A DNA stretch of 64,000 nt from Azoamicus sp964355565. Its GTDB lineage: Bacteria > Pseudomonadota > Gammaproteobacteria > UBA6186 > Azoamicaceae. The translations under genes were made by a program, and so were the position numbers. Below the pieces are notes generated by a model, which was not told the DNA's origin, ran no database searches, and was given only the letters and a program-made list of their open reading frames with translations. The stretch is taken from the NCBI GenBank assembly GCA_964355565.1, contig CAYHDJ010000001.1:1-64000 (forward strand), read 5' to 3'. Shown one piece after another: positions 63,534 to 64,000 of the stretch. Numbering within the stretch: position 1 is the first letter of the stretch; each line of letters starts with the position of its first letter.

Positions 63534-63998
63534 TTACTTTTTAAGTTGACGAGACATATTTTCAAATGTAAAATCTGCATTAATATTTTTTTCTTTTACC
63601 AGTAGCAAAGATCTACGCTGGTCTAAATCTAAAAATTCTTTAACAAGTTCATTTTCACCAACTTTATTATCAAGCGTTTTTAAGCAATTTTGTATATTTC
63701 CAGCAGCGTTGTCTATAGAATTGATATTATGCAATGGGTCTTGAAATAATTTTTCATTATTAATATCTTTTTTAAGTAAAATAGGATCAATATGTATATC
63801 TTTTACTTTATTTTCTTCGATTGCATGCATTACTTTATTTTTGTAAAATTCATCTTCTAAATTAATTGGTTTAAATTTATTAAAAATTTTATCCAAAAAA
63901 AATATACGAGCACCTCCAAATAAAGAAGAATAAGCTATATTTTTTAAATATGAATTTTCTTTGTTATTATAAACAAAATTTGAAATTTGGTCTGGCAT
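63534..63998 (-). pseudogene. gp16-like fragment 1 (first part in window)
   Basis: A 154-residue frame beginning MPDQISNFVYNNKENSYLKN that includes SSLFGGARIFFLDKIF, a glycine-containing hydrophobic stretch, then a charged helical region with LLKKDINNEKLFQDPLHNIN. The start methionine at 63998 may be internal, since the window ends two bases away. It ends at TAA 63534. A further 46 codons in the same frame follow to the next TAA at 63393. Confidence 0.5.
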
Positions 63999-64000
63999 TT

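Larger units (their letters stand above)
60757..63998 (-). pseudogene. gp16-like large internal virion protein gene, decayed (middle and C-terminus)
   Basis: A single phage gene can be followed over 3.2 kb. From the window end to 61038 one frame carries all the protein-like sequence, interrupted by TAA at 63534, 63393, 62286 and 61875 and TAG at 61038; a frame change near 61040-61057 then leads to a proper C-terminus ending at 60757. Motif order matches gp16-like large virion proteins of podoviruses: RQSHDPVKLIRDGFDGWF, the HFK...YNNTYG block that spans the 62286 stop, SKLGSTVRTL, FIGEMVRSIMQFKSYG, and GSSLGISGDFIFQ. The part before 63998 lies outside the window. Confidence 0.75.

Noticed and set aside
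61038..63998. Reassigned stop codon (alternative genetic code) to explain the in-frame TAA codons
   Set aside because: TAA, TAG and TGA all end well-defined conserved genes in the same window, so a code change is not supported.

Overview
This window is a stretch of a very AT-rich, tightly packed bacterial chromosome with a reduced gene set. Neighbouring genes overlap by a few bases, start and stop codons are shared, and two protein genes even end inside tRNA genes. The gene orders are gammaproteobacterial: rpmH-rnpA-yidD-yidC-mnmE-mnmG-atpIBEFHAG, rpsF-rpsR-rplI-dnaB, glyQ-glyS, rpsU-dnaG-rpoD with a tRNA-Ile2 beside it, and nuoA-N with separate nuoC and nuoD. Strong A+T bias, missing operon members (no dnaA between rpmH and dnaN, no rimM, broken trmD) and shortened proteins suggest a long-term intracellular symbiont that still respires. 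The exact lineage cannot be fixed from this window; a respiratory protist endosymbiont is one possibility, as inference only.

Layout: 0-10.2 kb (minus strand) holds most of the ATP synthase operon (atpG is cut by the window start), then mnmG, mnmE, yidC, yidD, rnpA and rpmH. 10.5-13.6 kb (plus) holds dnaN, surA and rsmA. 13.6-16 kb (minus) pairs malate dehydrogenase with a DASS-type dicarboxylate carrier. 16.2-20.7 kb (plus) holds eboD- and eboE-like genes, a UbiB-like kinase and rlmB. 20.7-23.6 kb (minus) holds gyrB, rpmE and a ferredoxin. 23.7-30.1 kb (plus) is a run of translation and replication genes: def, fmt, rpsF, rpsR, rplI, dnaB, glyQ, glyS. 30.1-34.8 kb holds yciB, trpS, a HU-like protein, rpsP, a trmD pseudogene, rplS, an amino acid permease and three tRNAs. 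34.8-39.6 kb (minus) holds a PAS-UbiA fusion, tRNA-Ile2, rpoD, dnaG and rpsU. 39.7-55.3 kb (plus) holds tsaD and all fourteen complex I genes.

From 55.3 kb to the window end the character changes. A gene-free stretch with an orphan terminator is followed by a minus-strand phage remnant. It contains a T7 gp14-like internal virion protein, a gp15-like protein broken by a stop codon, the N-terminus of a gp16-like large virion protein, and, about 5 kb away in the wrong order, the middle and C-terminus of a gp16-like protein interrupted by in-frame stops and one frameshift. Small membrane or secreted proteins and two small plus-strand ORFs lie among them.

Together the cellular genes describe an energy-centred metabolism. 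A dicarboxylate carrier and malate dehydrogenase can supply NADH, complex I oxidises it and pumps protons, UbiB and possibly the UbiA/Ebo proteins serve isoprenoid or quinone chemistry, and F1Fo synthase makes ATP. Base-composition asymmetry flips between about 34.7 and 39.7 kb, which suggests that replication starts there and not at the classical rpmH-dnaN site.
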